Below are positions 39,034-47,145 of a stretch of DNA of 64,000 bases, in pieces. The DNA is from Candidatus Kinetoplastibacterium desouzaii TCC079E. GTDB lineage: Bacteria; Pseudomonadota; Gammaproteobacteria; Burkholderiales; Burkholderiaceae_B. The position numbers and the translations under genes were made by a program. Location of the stretch: contig NC_020294.1 of the NCBI RefSeq assembly GCF_000340795.1, forward strand, positions 62,001 to 126,000. Reading direction: 5' to 3'. The first letter of the stretch is position 1, and the number at the start of each line of letters is the position of its first letter. The notes under the pieces are model-generated. The model was not told the DNA's origin. It searched no databases and worked only from the letters and a program-made list of their open reading frames with translations.

Positions 39034-40365
39034 TTTTTCAAGATCACATTGGTTGTAGGCTTCAAAACGCATCATTATGCTTGGTGTTGTATTTGAAGAT
39101 CGTATAAGACCAAATCCATTATTGTAATCCACGCGTAACCCATCTATTTGGGTTATTTGTGTATGTTTTTCATGCGTAAAGTTATTTTTAAATTTTTTGA
39201 CAATTTTCTTTGCTTCTGATGTGCTAGGTGTATTTATTATAATTTCAGGGGTGGTTATAGAGTTTGGTAAAGATTCTAGTATTTCAGAAGGATTATCAAA
39301 CTTAGATAAAATTTCTAGCAATTTACATCCTGCATATAATCCGTCATCAAAACCATACCAGGAAGAATCATTGAAAAAAAAATGACCACTAGTTTCGCCA
39401 GCTAGAATAGCATTTGTTTGTTTTATTTTGGCTTTTATTAATGAATGTCCGCTTTTCCAAATTATAGGTATTCCACCAGATTCTAAAATAATATTTTTTA
39501 GATTTTTAGTTGATTTTATGTCATAAATTATTTTTGATTTGGGGTTATTTTTTAATAAATTTCTAACAAATAGAATCATTAAGCGATCTGGCCATATAAT
39601 TTCTCCTGATTTCGTTATAACAAACAATCTGTCACCATCACCATCAAATGCCAGGCCTATTTCACAATCGGATTTTTTTAAATAAGATATTATTGTTTTT
39701 AAATTATTAGGATCGGATGGATTAGGATAGTGATTAGGGAAAGAGCCATCTATTCTGGGAAATAATGTTTTTAAATTGCAGCCTATTTTTTTTAATAGTT
39801 TTACGGCAGTAGGGCCGACAACCCCATTGCCAGTATCTATGACTACTGACATAGATTTAGAGAGTTTTACTGTAGAGTGAATTTTATTAATGTATTTTTT
39901 TGTAAAGTCTAAAGTTTGTAATAAACCTCTTTCTTTGAAAATTCTTGTGTTGTTATTTAAAACACCATTTTTGAGATTGCGTATTTCTTTACCGTATAAC
40001 GGTTTATTATCTATAATAATTTTAAATCCATTGTAATTTGGAGGATTATGACTGCCGGTTACTGCTATGCCTGAGTTGCTAATGTGGTGGTGGGTTGCAA
40101 AATATACAATCGGTGTTGGTACTTGCCCAATGTTAATAACGTTAATATTGTTATCCAACAATCCTTTTTGTAGGGCTAACAATAATACTTTACTGCTTAT
40201 TCTACCATCTCTTCCTAGTATGATAGATTTGATGTTCTTAGAATGTAGAATTATTGCTATTGTAAGTCCTAACCTATAAGAAAAATCTTCGTTTATTATA
40301 TTTGGGACTATTCCGCGAATGTCGTATTCTTTAAATGCTGATGTAAAAAGTTCTGATTTCTTCAC
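39031..40365 (-). CDS. Phosphomannomutase/phosphoglucomutase, 3' frameshift
   Basis: A 444-residue alpha-D-phosphohexomutase of the AlgC/ManB group, which interconverts hexose 1- and 6-phosphates for LPS and glycan precursors. Catalytic serine loop: VTGSHNPPNYNGFK (phosphoserine about S104). Metal loop: FDGDGDRLF. Sugar-binding loop: GETSGHFFF. Phosphate-binding loop: RSSNTTPS near the C-terminus. All four domains are represented, but the frame stops at LEK, about 20 residues before the normal end (AlgC is 463). The missing helix is found in the next frame just downstream. The start is GTG at 40365. The truncation leaves all active-site loops intact. Confidence 0.88.
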   Translation of the reverse strand: MKKSELFTSAFKEYDIRGIVPNIINEDFSYRLGLTIAIILHSKNIKSIILGRDGRISSKVLLLALQKGLLDNNINVINIGQVPTPIVYFATHHHISNSGIAVTGSHNPPNYNGFKIIIDNKPLYGKEIRNLKNGVLNNNTRIFKERGLLQTLDFTKKYINKIHSTVKLSKSMSVVIDTGNGVVGPTAVKLLKKIGCNLKTLFPRIDGSFPNHYPNPSDPNNLKTIISYLKKSDCEIGLAFDGDGDRLFVITKSGEIIWPDRLMILFVRNLLKNNPKSKIIYDIKSTKNLKNIILESGGIPIIWKSGHSLIKAKIKQTNAILAGETSGHFFFNDSSWYGFDDGLYAGCKLLEILSKFDNPSEILESLPNSITTPEIIINTPSTSEAKKIVKKFKNNFTHEKHTQITQIDGLRVDYNNGFGLIRSSNTTPSIMMRFEAYNQCDLEK

Positions 40366-40492
40366 TTAATTATTTTAATATATAATTATTTTTAGGTCTT
40401 GTTTGGTAATTTTTAAATATTTTCAAGATAAATTTAATGAGTTTTAAAAAACTTATATTTGTTTTTGGGTTAATAAAGAGAATAATATAATT

Positions 40493-41920
40493 ATGGATTT
40501 CCTAAATCATCTAAGAGCTTTGATAGGGTATAATTATGTCTTGACAGATACATCAGCGCAACCTTTTTTGTTAGATTGGCGTGGGAGATATAAAGGATGT
40601 GCATTAGCGGTTGTATTTCCTAAAAATGTTCAAGAAATATCAAAAATAGTGTGTTTGTGTATACAATACAATGTATCTGTTGTTCCTCAAGGTGGTAATA
40701 CAGGATTGTGTGGTGGAAGTATTCCTAATGATGGGTTGGTAAATTCAATTGTATTGTCAACAACCAGACTTAATGCTATTAAAAGCATAGATACAGTTAA
40801 TGATTCTATAGTGGTAGAGGCTGGATGTACATTAAAAAAATTACAAGATATTGCGCTTCAGAACAATAGATTTTTTCCATTAAGTTTAGCATCAGAAGGT
40901 AGTTGTACCATTGGTGGGAATTTGGCGACTAATGCCGGAGGTACTCAGGTTATCAGATACGGTAATATGAGAGATCTTACTCTTGGTATAGAGTTTGTAA
41001 ATCCACATGGTTTAATAATAAATTCTTTAAAGTCATTAAGAAAAGATAATTCTGGTTATAGTTTACGTGATCTTTATATTGGAAGTGAGGGTACTTTAGG
41101 TATTATTACGGCCGCATCATTAAAATTATTCCCTATTGAGAATAGAAAAATAACAGCATTAGTTTCTTTAGATTCTATTGAAGATGCAGTTTGTTTGTTA
41201 GAGAGAAGCCGATGTGTATTTGGTTGCGCGTTAGTGGCTTTTGAGTTGATTAGTAATTTTTGTTTAAATTTATCAATAAATTTCATAGGTGTTCATGGTC
41301 ATACTATAGATAAGGAATTTTCTAAATCACCGTGGTTTATTCTTTTAGAATTATCTGATATTAATGTAAATGATGACGAAGATTTTATCATGAGTAGATT
41401 TGAATCTTTTCTAGGAAAATGTATAGATTCTTTTTTAATAAAAGATGCTGTTATTGGGGTAGATAGATCACATAGCAATTCCTTATGGCATATAAGAGAA
41501 AGTATACCATTAGCAGAAAAGTCATTAGGTAAGGCTATTAAGCATGATATATCTCTCCCAATATCGTGTATTCCTAAATTTCTTAATGATATTAAAGTCT
41601 CATTACATGAGAAATTCTATGGGTTACAAATAGTTGTGTTTGGACATTTGGGAGATGGAAATTTACATTTTAACCTTTTTAAATCTTGTGATCAGACAGA
41701 AGAAGAACTTTTGTCTTTGCAAGATATTATTTATGATTTAGTGCATAGTAGAGTAAATGATCTTGGTGGTTCTATAAGTGCTGAGCATGGTATAGGCCAA
41801 CTGAAAGTTCTTGAAATAATTAAATATAAGAATGAGGGAGAGTTGGATATGATGAAATCAATTAAAAATGCTCTTGATCCTTATAAAATTATGAATCCTG
41901 GGAAAATTATTCAATATTAA
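40493..41920 (+). CDS. FAD-linked oxidoreductase (GlcD/D-2-hydroxyacid dehydrogenase family)
   Basis: A 475-residue flavoprotein of the PCMH/FAD-oxidase C family. The FAD-binding domain shows VVPQGGNTGLCGGS (about residues 63-76), GGNLATNAGG and the diphosphate-loop region GSEGTLGIITAASLKLFP. The C-terminal domain has FGHLGDGNLHFN with likely catalytic histidines, and GGSISAEHGIGQLK. Likely substrates are D-lactate, D-2-hydroxyglutarate or glycolate; sequence alone does not choose. Its last 4 bases overlap the convergent mutM. Confidence 0.88.
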   Translation: MDFLNHLRALIGYNYVLTDTSAQPFLLDWRGRYKGCALAVVFPKNVQEISKIVCLCIQYNVSVVPQGGNTGLCGGSIPNDGLVNSIVLSTTRLNAIKSIDTVNDSIVVEAGCTLKKLQDIALQNNRFFPLSLASEGSCTIGGNLATNAGGTQVIRYGNMRDLTLGIEFVNPHGLIINSLKSLRKDNSGYSLRDLYIGSEGTLGIITAASLKLFPIENRKITALVSLDSIEDAVCLLERSRCVFGCALVAFELISNFCLNLSINFIGVHGHTIDKEFSKSPWFILLELSDINVNDDEDFIMSRFESFLGKCIDSFLIKDAVIGVDRSHSNSLWHIRESIPLAEKSLGKAIKHDISLPISCIPKFLNDIKVSLHEKFYGLQIVVFGHLGDGNLHFNLFKSCDQTEEELLSLQDIIYDLVHSRVNDLGGSISAEHGIGQLKVLEIIKYKNEGELDMMKSIKNALDPYKIMNPGKIIQY

Positions 41921-42744
41921 TCTTGGCATAAAGGGCAATAGTAAGTAGATCTATTATTCTGATAGATTTTTATAATGTCATTCTTTTTGCATATTTTGCA
42001 TTGTTTACCTTCTCGATTATATACATAAGCATATTTTTCTATGTATGATCCTTGTTTGCCGTTGGAGTCAACGAAGTTTTTTATTGAGCTTCCTCCAGAT
42101 GCAATCGCTTCATTTAGAGTTTCTATAATTATTTGTGCTAATTCTTCGCATTGATTGATTGACAAATATTTGGTTTTTAAGAATGGGTTAATTCTGGATT
42201 TAAATAAAATCTCCGATGCGTATATATTTCCTATACCTACTACTATTTTTCCATTTAGTAATGCTTGTTTTATATTAGTATTATTGATTTTAAATTTATT
42301 ATAAAGATATTCTCCAGTAAAATCATTGGAAAATGGTTCTATTCCTAATTTATTAATTAACGGATGTAATTCTATTGGGCCATTTTCATATGGGTGCCAT
42401 ATAACTGCACCGAAACGTCTAGGATCATTTAATCTTAGAGCAAATTCTTCAAAAATCCACTCTACATGATCATGTTTTTCTAGTGGTTTGTCTAAGTAGC
42501 TAAATTGTAATGATCCTGACATTCCAAGATGGATAAATTGAATTCCATGTTCAAAATGAATTAATATATATTTACTTCTTCTGGTGCAGTCTAAAACTAT
42601 TCTTTCTTTTAGTATTTCGTCTGTATTATTATCTATAGGCCAACGTAGACGATTATTTCTAATGACAATTTTGTTTAGTTTTTTCTGGAATATTCTATTT
42701 CTTATTCCTTGTTTAGTAATTTCTACTTCAGGTAGTTCAGGCAT
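41917..42744 (-). CDS. mutM: Formamidopyrimidine-DNA glycosylase
   Basis: It excises 8-oxoguanine and related lesions and nicks the strand. The N-terminus MPELPEVEI has the catalytic Pro2 and Glu3; the conserved Lys is near residue 57 (RRSKYILI). The C-terminal zinc finger has CKICKK and CPLC. At 275 residues it is normal (E. coli 269). With the Nudix/MutT domain at 6-7 kb the window holds two arms of the GO oxidative-damage defence. Divergent from lolB. Confidence 0.96.
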   Translation of the reverse strand: MPELPEVEITKQGIRNRIFQKKLNKIVIRNNRLRWPIDNNTDEILKERIVLDCTRRSKYILIHFEHGIQFIHLGMSGSLQFSYLDKPLEKHDHVEWIFEEFALRLNDPRRFGAVIWHPYENGPIELHPLINKLGIEPFSNDFTGEYLYNKFKINNTNIKQALLNGKIVVGIGNIYASEILFKSRINPFLKTKYLSINQCEELAQIIIETLNEAIASGGSSIKNFVDSNGKQGSYIEKYAYVYNREGKQCKICKKNDIIKIYQNNRSTYYCPLCQD

Positions 42745-42834
42745 TATGATTATTGATCATTCTAAAAACAATTGTTAAATAAATAATAATGTTATCATGT
42801 TTGTTCAATTCTAATAATCTTAAATTATTAATTA

Positions 42835-43407
42835 ATGATAGCAATATTTCGTTTTATTTATATATTATTAGTATTCCTGACTACATCTTGTTCATATAAT
42901 AGTTATTTGGATAGGGATAGAGAAGATTACTTTCTCCGTGAAGGAGTTTTTTCGTGTGTGCAAAGTAATTATAAGGATGATACAACTACTTTAGTAAAAG
43001 GAAAGTTTTTATGGTACGAGTGCGCCGATTATTATTCTTTTAGTTTATTTAGTTTTTGGGGAAAGAAAGAATTGCAGTTTTCTGATTTTTTTAAATATAA
43101 AGAAATAATTTTATCTGATGGTATTAAGAAAAGTTTTGTAAATATAAGCACAAAAGCTTTATTAGAAAGAGAAATTGGAATTTATATTCCGATTGATCAA
43201 ATTAGGTTCTGGATTAGAAGATCTTTTAAGGAGCATGATAGCATTGTTTCTAATAGCAAGATAAATGATTTTATTTATTTCGAGTTTGATGGTTGGGTTG
43301 TAAAGTTGTCAAATTATGATTGTGTTGGTCCTAAGGTTATATTCTTGGAGAAAACACTAGAAAATTTTAACATAAGAGTTAAGTTAATTGTTAAGAATAA
43401 TGAATAA
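42835..43407 (+). CDS. lolB: Outer-membrane lipoprotein insertase LolB
   Basis: A 190-residue lipoprotein with a signal peptide and lipobox LTTSC (Cys19). LolB receives lipoproteins from LolA and inserts them in the outer membrane. The sequence is strongly drifted, but GVFSCVQSNYKD, the central beta segments and the end DGWVVKLSNYDC, then NIRVKLIV, follow the family pattern. Position supports it: lolB normally stands before ispE, tRNA-Gln and prs in betaproteobacteria, and the last two follow here. The lipobox is imperfect (Leu at -4). Length is close to E. coli (207). Confidence 0.8.
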   Translation: MIAIFRFIYILLVFLTTSCSYNSYLDRDREDYFLREGVFSCVQSNYKDDTTTLVKGKFLWYECADYYSFSLFSFWGKKELQFSDFFKYKEIILSDGIKKSFVNISTKALLEREIGIYIPIDQIRFWIRRSFKEHDSIVSNSKINDFIYFEFDGWVVKLSNYDCVGPKVIFLEKTLENFNIRVKLIVKNNE

Positions 43408-43551
43408 AAGAACTATGATGAATCATATGAATGATTTATTTTTAAGAGAGTGTTGTTTTTGTATTGTCTTTTAGTATGTAATCTTGATGTAAGGATAAAT
43501 CTTTATTCTTTAATATAATGTTATTAATTACTTGCAATGTATTTTTGAGAG

Positions 43552-43571
43552 TATTGTTAAATTTAACAATA
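43552..43571. repeat. 20-base perfect palindrome downstream of lolB
   Basis: TATTGTTAAA followed by its exact reverse complement TTTAACAATA. It lies 145 bases after the lolB stop. Could be a terminator or a leftover; no T-tract follows. Confidence 0.45.
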
Positions 43572-43603
43572 CAGAATATTATTGGATGTTTACAATATTT
43601 TTT

Positions 43604-43622
43604 AAACAATGTTAAATTGTTT
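43604..43622. repeat. Short inverted repeat AAACAAT/ATTGTTT
   Basis: Seven-base arms around a 5-base loop, 32 bases past the preceding palindrome and sharing its TTGTT/AACAA core. Function unknown. Confidence 0.4.
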
Positions 43623-43802
43623 GTTAATTTTCTTTGAGAATAAATTAAAATATGCTAAAATTAAAAAGCAATTGTGGGTTGCTAAAAATATTTTCAACAT
43701 GTCAGTAATGATTAATATGTTTGATAAATATAAATTCTAGTTAAGATATCTAACCATGTGTTTTGTTTTTTTGTAGAATATGCTAAATTTGATTATGTTG
43801 TT

Positions 43803-43830
43803 TTGGCAGAAGAGAAAATAGTATTATAAT
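43803..43830 (+). promoter_or_regulatory. Sigma-70-type promoter before tRNA-Gln and prs
   Basis: TTGGCA (43803-43808, one mismatch to TTGACA) and a perfect TATAAT (43825-43830) are 16 bases apart. Transcription would begin near 43837, about 100 bases before tRNA-Gln, and could run on into prs. It sits inside the former ispE slot. Confidence 0.6.
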
Positions 43831-43939
43831 AAAAACAGTGGTAGAAGTTTAAAGTTTTTGGGTTTGCTTTCTATAGAGTAAAAGTCTACCTAAGATTGGA
43901 TAATCGTCTACTTCAAAAATTGGTTGCTACGTAAATTGA

Positions 43940-44016
43940 TGGGGAGTCGCCAAGTTGGTTAAGGCACCGGATTTTGATTCCGGCATTCGAAGGTTCGAAT
44001 CCTTCTTCCCCAGCCA
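43940..44016 (+). tRNA. tRNA-Gln (TTG)
   Basis: A 77-base tRNA with encoded CCA. As in other tRNA-Gln genes it begins with T, giving a T-A first pair: TGGGGAG pairs with the 3' TTCCCCA region before discriminator G. The anticodon loop ATTTTGATT carries TTG; T-arm GGTTCGAATCC. It is immediately upstream of prs, as is usual in betaproteobacteria. Confidence 0.95.
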
Positions 44017-44074
44017 AGTAAAATTTATTGGCTGTTAGCTTCTTTCTAAAAACATAAATTTCTACAATTTTATC

Positions 44075-45022
44075 ATGACAAAATACAGTTTCATGGTTTT
44101 TACAGGTACTGCTAATAATAAATTAGCTCTGGATGTTGTTAACCATTTAGGATCATCTTTAGGAAATATGACTATAGGCCGTTTTTCAGACGGTGAAGTT
44201 ATGGTTGAAATAGAAGAGAATGTCAGAGGTAAAGATGTATTTGTTCTTCAACCGACTTGTGCTCCTACTAATGATAATTTAATGGAAATTATGGTTATAG
44301 TTGATGCCTTACACAGGGCTTCAGCTGGCCGTATTACTGCTGCTATACCTTATTTTGGGTATGCAAGGCAGGATAGAATATCTAGGTTTGCAAGGGTTGC
44401 TATTACAGCTAAAGTAGTAGCTAATATGTTGCAAAGTGTAGGTGTGGATCGAGTTTTAACTATGGATTTACATTCAGAGCAGATACAAGGTTTTTTCGAT
44501 ATACCTGTTGATAATATATATGCAGCTCCTATCTTAATAGAAGATATTAAAAAGAAAGAATTAACAGATATTGTAGTTGTTTCTCCTGATATAGGAGGTG
44601 TTGTTCGTGCTAGAGATCTTGCTAAGCATTTAAATGCTGATTTGGCTATTATTGATAAAAGAAGACCTAGTCCAAATGTATCTGAAGTTATGAATATTAT
44701 TGGAGAGGTTGACTCTAGGCATTGTATACTTGTAGATGATATGGTTGATACTGCAGGCACCTTGTGCAAGGCAGCGTTTGCTCTTAAAGAGCAAGGTGCT
44801 AAGTCTGTTTATGCATATTGTACTCATCCAGTTTTGTCTGGTAATGCAGTTGACTCTATAGAATCATCTGTAATTGATGAGTTAGTTGTTACTGATACCA
44901 TTCCCTTGATTAATGGAATGAAGGATTCTAACAAAATAAGACAATTGTCTTGTGCTTCTCTTTTGGGCAAGACAATGTTGAGAATTTGTAATGCAGAGTC
45001 AGTTGGATCGTTATTTTCTTAG
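44075..45022 (+). CDS. prs: Ribose-phosphate pyrophosphokinase
   Basis: Prs makes PRPP from ribose 5-phosphate and ATP for purine, pyrimidine, histidine and NAD synthesis. Visible: [10 protein letters not shown] near the N-terminus, the ATP-binding YARQDR (residues 96-101), [12 protein letters not shown] and the PRPP loop [11 protein letters not shown] (about 218-228). At 315 residues it is normal. The flexible loop after RQDR reads [12 protein letters not shown], where most family members have a more basic stretch with Arg-Pro/Arg-Ser. It begins 58 bases after tRNA-Gln. Confidence 0.96.
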   Translation: MTKYSFMVFTGTANNKLALDVVNHLGSSLGNMTIGRFSDGEVMVEIEENVRGKDVFVLQPTCAPTNDNLMEIMVIVDALHRASAGRITAAIPYFGYARQDRISRFARVAITAKVVANMLQSVGVDRVLTMDLHSEQIQGFFDIPVDNIYAAPILIEDIKKKELTDIVVVSPDIGGVVRARDLAKHLNADLAIIDKRRPSPNVSEVMNIIGEVDSRHCILVDDMVDTAGTLCKAAFALKEQGAKSVYAYCTHPVLSGNAVDSIESSVIDELVVTDTIPLINGMKDSNKIRQLSCASLLGKTMLRICNAESVGSLFS

Positions 45023-45113
45023 TGTATGTTTTATGTAATTTTTTAGTGTTGGTCGCGACATTTAGAATTTTCTAAAATCATATCTTTTTATTTGTATTTA
45101 TTGGGGGTTTTTT

Positions 45114-45725
45114 GTGAAATTTAATGCCACATTACGTAGCGTTCATGGCACGAGTGCGAGCCGCCGCCTGCGCCACAATGGATGTATACCAGCTGTTGTT
45201 TACGGTGGAAATATAGCACCATTGAATATAGAGCTTGATCACAATGAGATATATCATGCTTTGAGAAAAGAAGAGTTCCATTCTTCTGTATTAGAAATGT
45301 ATATGTCTGGAACGAATAAAACTGAGCAGGTTATTTTACGTTCTGTGCAGTGGCACCCATATAAACAACAAGTATTACATGTTGATTTTCAACGTGTAAG
45401 TGCTAATCAAAATATAAACACTAAGATTCCTTTACACTTCTTAAATGAGGATATATCTCCAGCTGTTAAATTAGAGGGAGCAATAGTAAGTCATATTATT
45501 ACAGAATTGGAAATTTCTTGTTTGCCTTCTATGTTGCCTCAATTTATAGATATTGATTTATCAAAAATTGAGCTTGGAAAATCTATACATCTTTCGGATA
45601 TTACTTTGCCTCAGGGTGTTGTCTACAATGGTAGTGATATTGATCCATTGTTAGCCTCAGCTTTAGCAAACAATGATATTTCTGATGGAGAGAATGGATC
45701 TAATGTAGAAGAAAAAGCTGAATAA
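45114..45725 (+). CDS. rplY: 50S ribosomal protein L25 (Ctc form)
   Basis: A 203-residue long-form L25: an N-terminal 5S-rRNA-binding domain (1-95) and a C-terminal CTC beta domain (about 100-190). The start is GTG at 45114 with GGGGG 7 bases upstream. MKFNATLRSVHG and the PAVVYGG block are typical. Codons 12-21 (around TSASRRLRHNG) are GC-rich (ACG AGT GCG AGC CGC CGC...), unlike any neighbouring stretch of this AT-rich genome. It stands between prs and pth in the usual order. Confidence 0.95.
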   Translation: MKFNATLRSVHGTSASRRLRHNGCIPAVVYGGNIAPLNIELDHNEIYHALRKEEFHSSVLEMYMSGTNKTEQVILRSVQWHPYKQQVLHVDFQRVSANQNINTKIPLHFLNEDISPAVKLEGAIVSHIITELEISCLPSMLPQFIDIDLSKIELGKSIHLSDITLPQGVVYNGSDIDPLLASALANNDISDGENGSNVEEKAE

Positions 45726-45758
45726 ATTAATATATATTTTTATTTTTGTCTTATATAA

Positions 45759-46364
45759 ATGACTTGCTCTTTGGATTTGATAGTTGGTTTAGGTAACCCA
45801 GGTTTGGAATATTCTCTTACTCGACATAATGCTGGATTTTGGCTATTAGATAATATGGCTGAAGATTTACAAGTTGAGTTCGTATATGAAAAATATTTTC
45901 CAGGCTGGGTTGTAAAATATACTAGAAATAGTAAGAATTTGCTATTTTTCAAACCTGCAACATATATGAATAATTCTGGTGTAGCACTATCTAAATTCAT
46001 GCATTATTATAAAATATTTCCAGAAAAAACACTCGTTGTTCATGATGAAATGGATATTTTTCCTGGAGATATTAGAATAAAATATAGTGGAGGAACTGCT
46101 GGTCATAATGGATTAAAATCTATTCAAAATTCACTTAATAGCAATTCTTTTTGGCGTATTCGCATTGGAGTTGGACATCCTCGTCATATTAATAATAGGC
46201 AATCTGTTTCGGATTTTGTGCTAGATAAACCTAGCAAGAGTGATAAGAGTAATATAGATATAGCCATGAAACATTGTTTGAATTTAATGCCCTATATAAT
46301 GGATGGCAATTTTGCTGTTGCCCAGCAAGTATTAAAGCAAAGTATAAGTAATTCTAGTTCATAG
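45759..46364 (+). CDS. pth: Peptidyl-tRNA hydrolase
   Basis: It frees tRNAs from stalled peptidyl-tRNA. Catalytic His is about H23 in TRHNAGFW; FLKPATYMN is seen as FFKPATYMNNSG, with the Asp in VVHDEMDI (about D96) and KYSGGTAGHNGLKSI. At 201 residues it is normal (E. coli 194). It follows rplY by 33 bases in the canonical rplY-pth-ychF order, here interrupted by one membrane-protease gene. Confidence 0.96.
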   Translation: MTCSLDLIVGLGNPGLEYSLTRHNAGFWLLDNMAEDLQVEFVYEKYFPGWVVKYTRNSKNLLFFKPATYMNNSGVALSKFMHYYKIFPEKTLVVHDEMDIFPGDIRIKYSGGTAGHNGLKSIQNSLNSNSFWRIRIGVGHPRHINNRQSVSDFVLDKPSKSDKSNIDIAMKHCLNLMPYIMDGNFAVAQQVLKQSISNSSS

Positions 46365-46380
46365 TAAAATATAATATTAT

Positions 46381-47124
46381 ATGAATAGTGGAGTTAAATG
46401 TTTTTATAAAGAAATAAGAAATTTTATTTGTTTTATTAAAAAACCTTCTTATCCTTTAAAGTTACAAACTAAACTGTATTCTAATCATATAGAAATAGAT
46501 TGCTGTTTGCAGAATGATTTTAGATTGTTACTTAGTTGGCTTTCTGTTTTATGGCTATTAAATATATTTATTTTAGGACCATGTTCTTATGTAGTAGCAA
46601 GTTATATTGAAGCTTATCATAGAATGCAAATTCATTCTATTTCTATTCTTACTGTTGTCATTTGGGCTCCATTAGTAGAAGAAATATTGTTTAGATATTC
46701 TCTATTATGTAGTTTTTCTGAGATTATTATAATAATACCGTTTTTCATTTTATTAATATTTAGTGGTCCTAGTTTTTTTAATGTATTTATATTATTTTTA
46801 CTAATTATTGTTATTATTTATTTAAATGAAAAAAATTCTTTTTCCTATAAATCTGATTTTTTGAATAAATATATATACTTTCCATTCTTATTTTATTTTT
46901 CAAGTTTTTTATTTGCTTTTATTCATCTTTTAAATTTTTGTTTCGAGAATACTTCAAATTTTCTTATGGTTCCTTTTTTAGTTTTGCCGCAATTTGTAAC
47001 AGGTCTTGTATTAGGGTGGATTCGTGTTAGTAGAGGAATTGTTTTCTCGATTATTCTACATTCTTTATTTAATGCTGGTCTTGCTTTATTAATTTGTATG
47101 CAAAGCGAAAAAATTTATGTTTAA
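46381..47124 (+). CDS. CPBP family intramembrane metalloprotease
   Basis: A 247-residue polytopic protein. The CPBP/CAAX-protease signature is present: EE at residues 100-101 followed by R105 (APLVEEILFR), FAFIHLLNF with His near 180, and ILHSLFNA with His near 228. Six to seven hydrophobic segments surround these. Related bacterial proteins process prenylated or bacteriocin-related peptides or act in membrane-protein turnover; no substrate can be named. It lies 16 bases after pth and 21 before the ychF start, in a spot where relatives usually have pth and ychF adjacent. Phe/Ile/Tyr-rich, with strong AT bias. Confidence 0.8.
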   Translation: MNSGVKCFYKEIRNFICFIKKPSYPLKLQTKLYSNHIEIDCCLQNDFRLLLSWLSVLWLLNIFILGPCSYVVASYIEAYHRMQIHSISILTVVIWAPLVEEILFRYSLLCSFSEIIIIIPFFILLIFSGPSFFNVFILFLLIIVIIYLNEKNSFSYKSDFLNKYIYFPFLFYFSSFLFAFIHLLNFCFENTSNFLMVPFLVLPQFVTGLVLGWIRVSRGIVFSIILHSLFNAGLALLICMQSEKIYV

Positions 47125-47145
47125 TATATATTATTGGAAATAATT

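Larger units (their letters stand above)
43408..43939. other. 532-base gene-free slot where ispE usually lies
   Basis: No frame longer than a few dozen codons resembles a gene, and I find no IspE-like glycine-rich GHMP-kinase motif. The region holds two inverted repeats (43552-43571 and 43604-43622) just after lolB and a strong promoter (43803-43830) for tRNA-Gln. In related genomes ispE occupies this spot, so this is probably the eroded remains of a lost gene. Confidence 0.55.
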
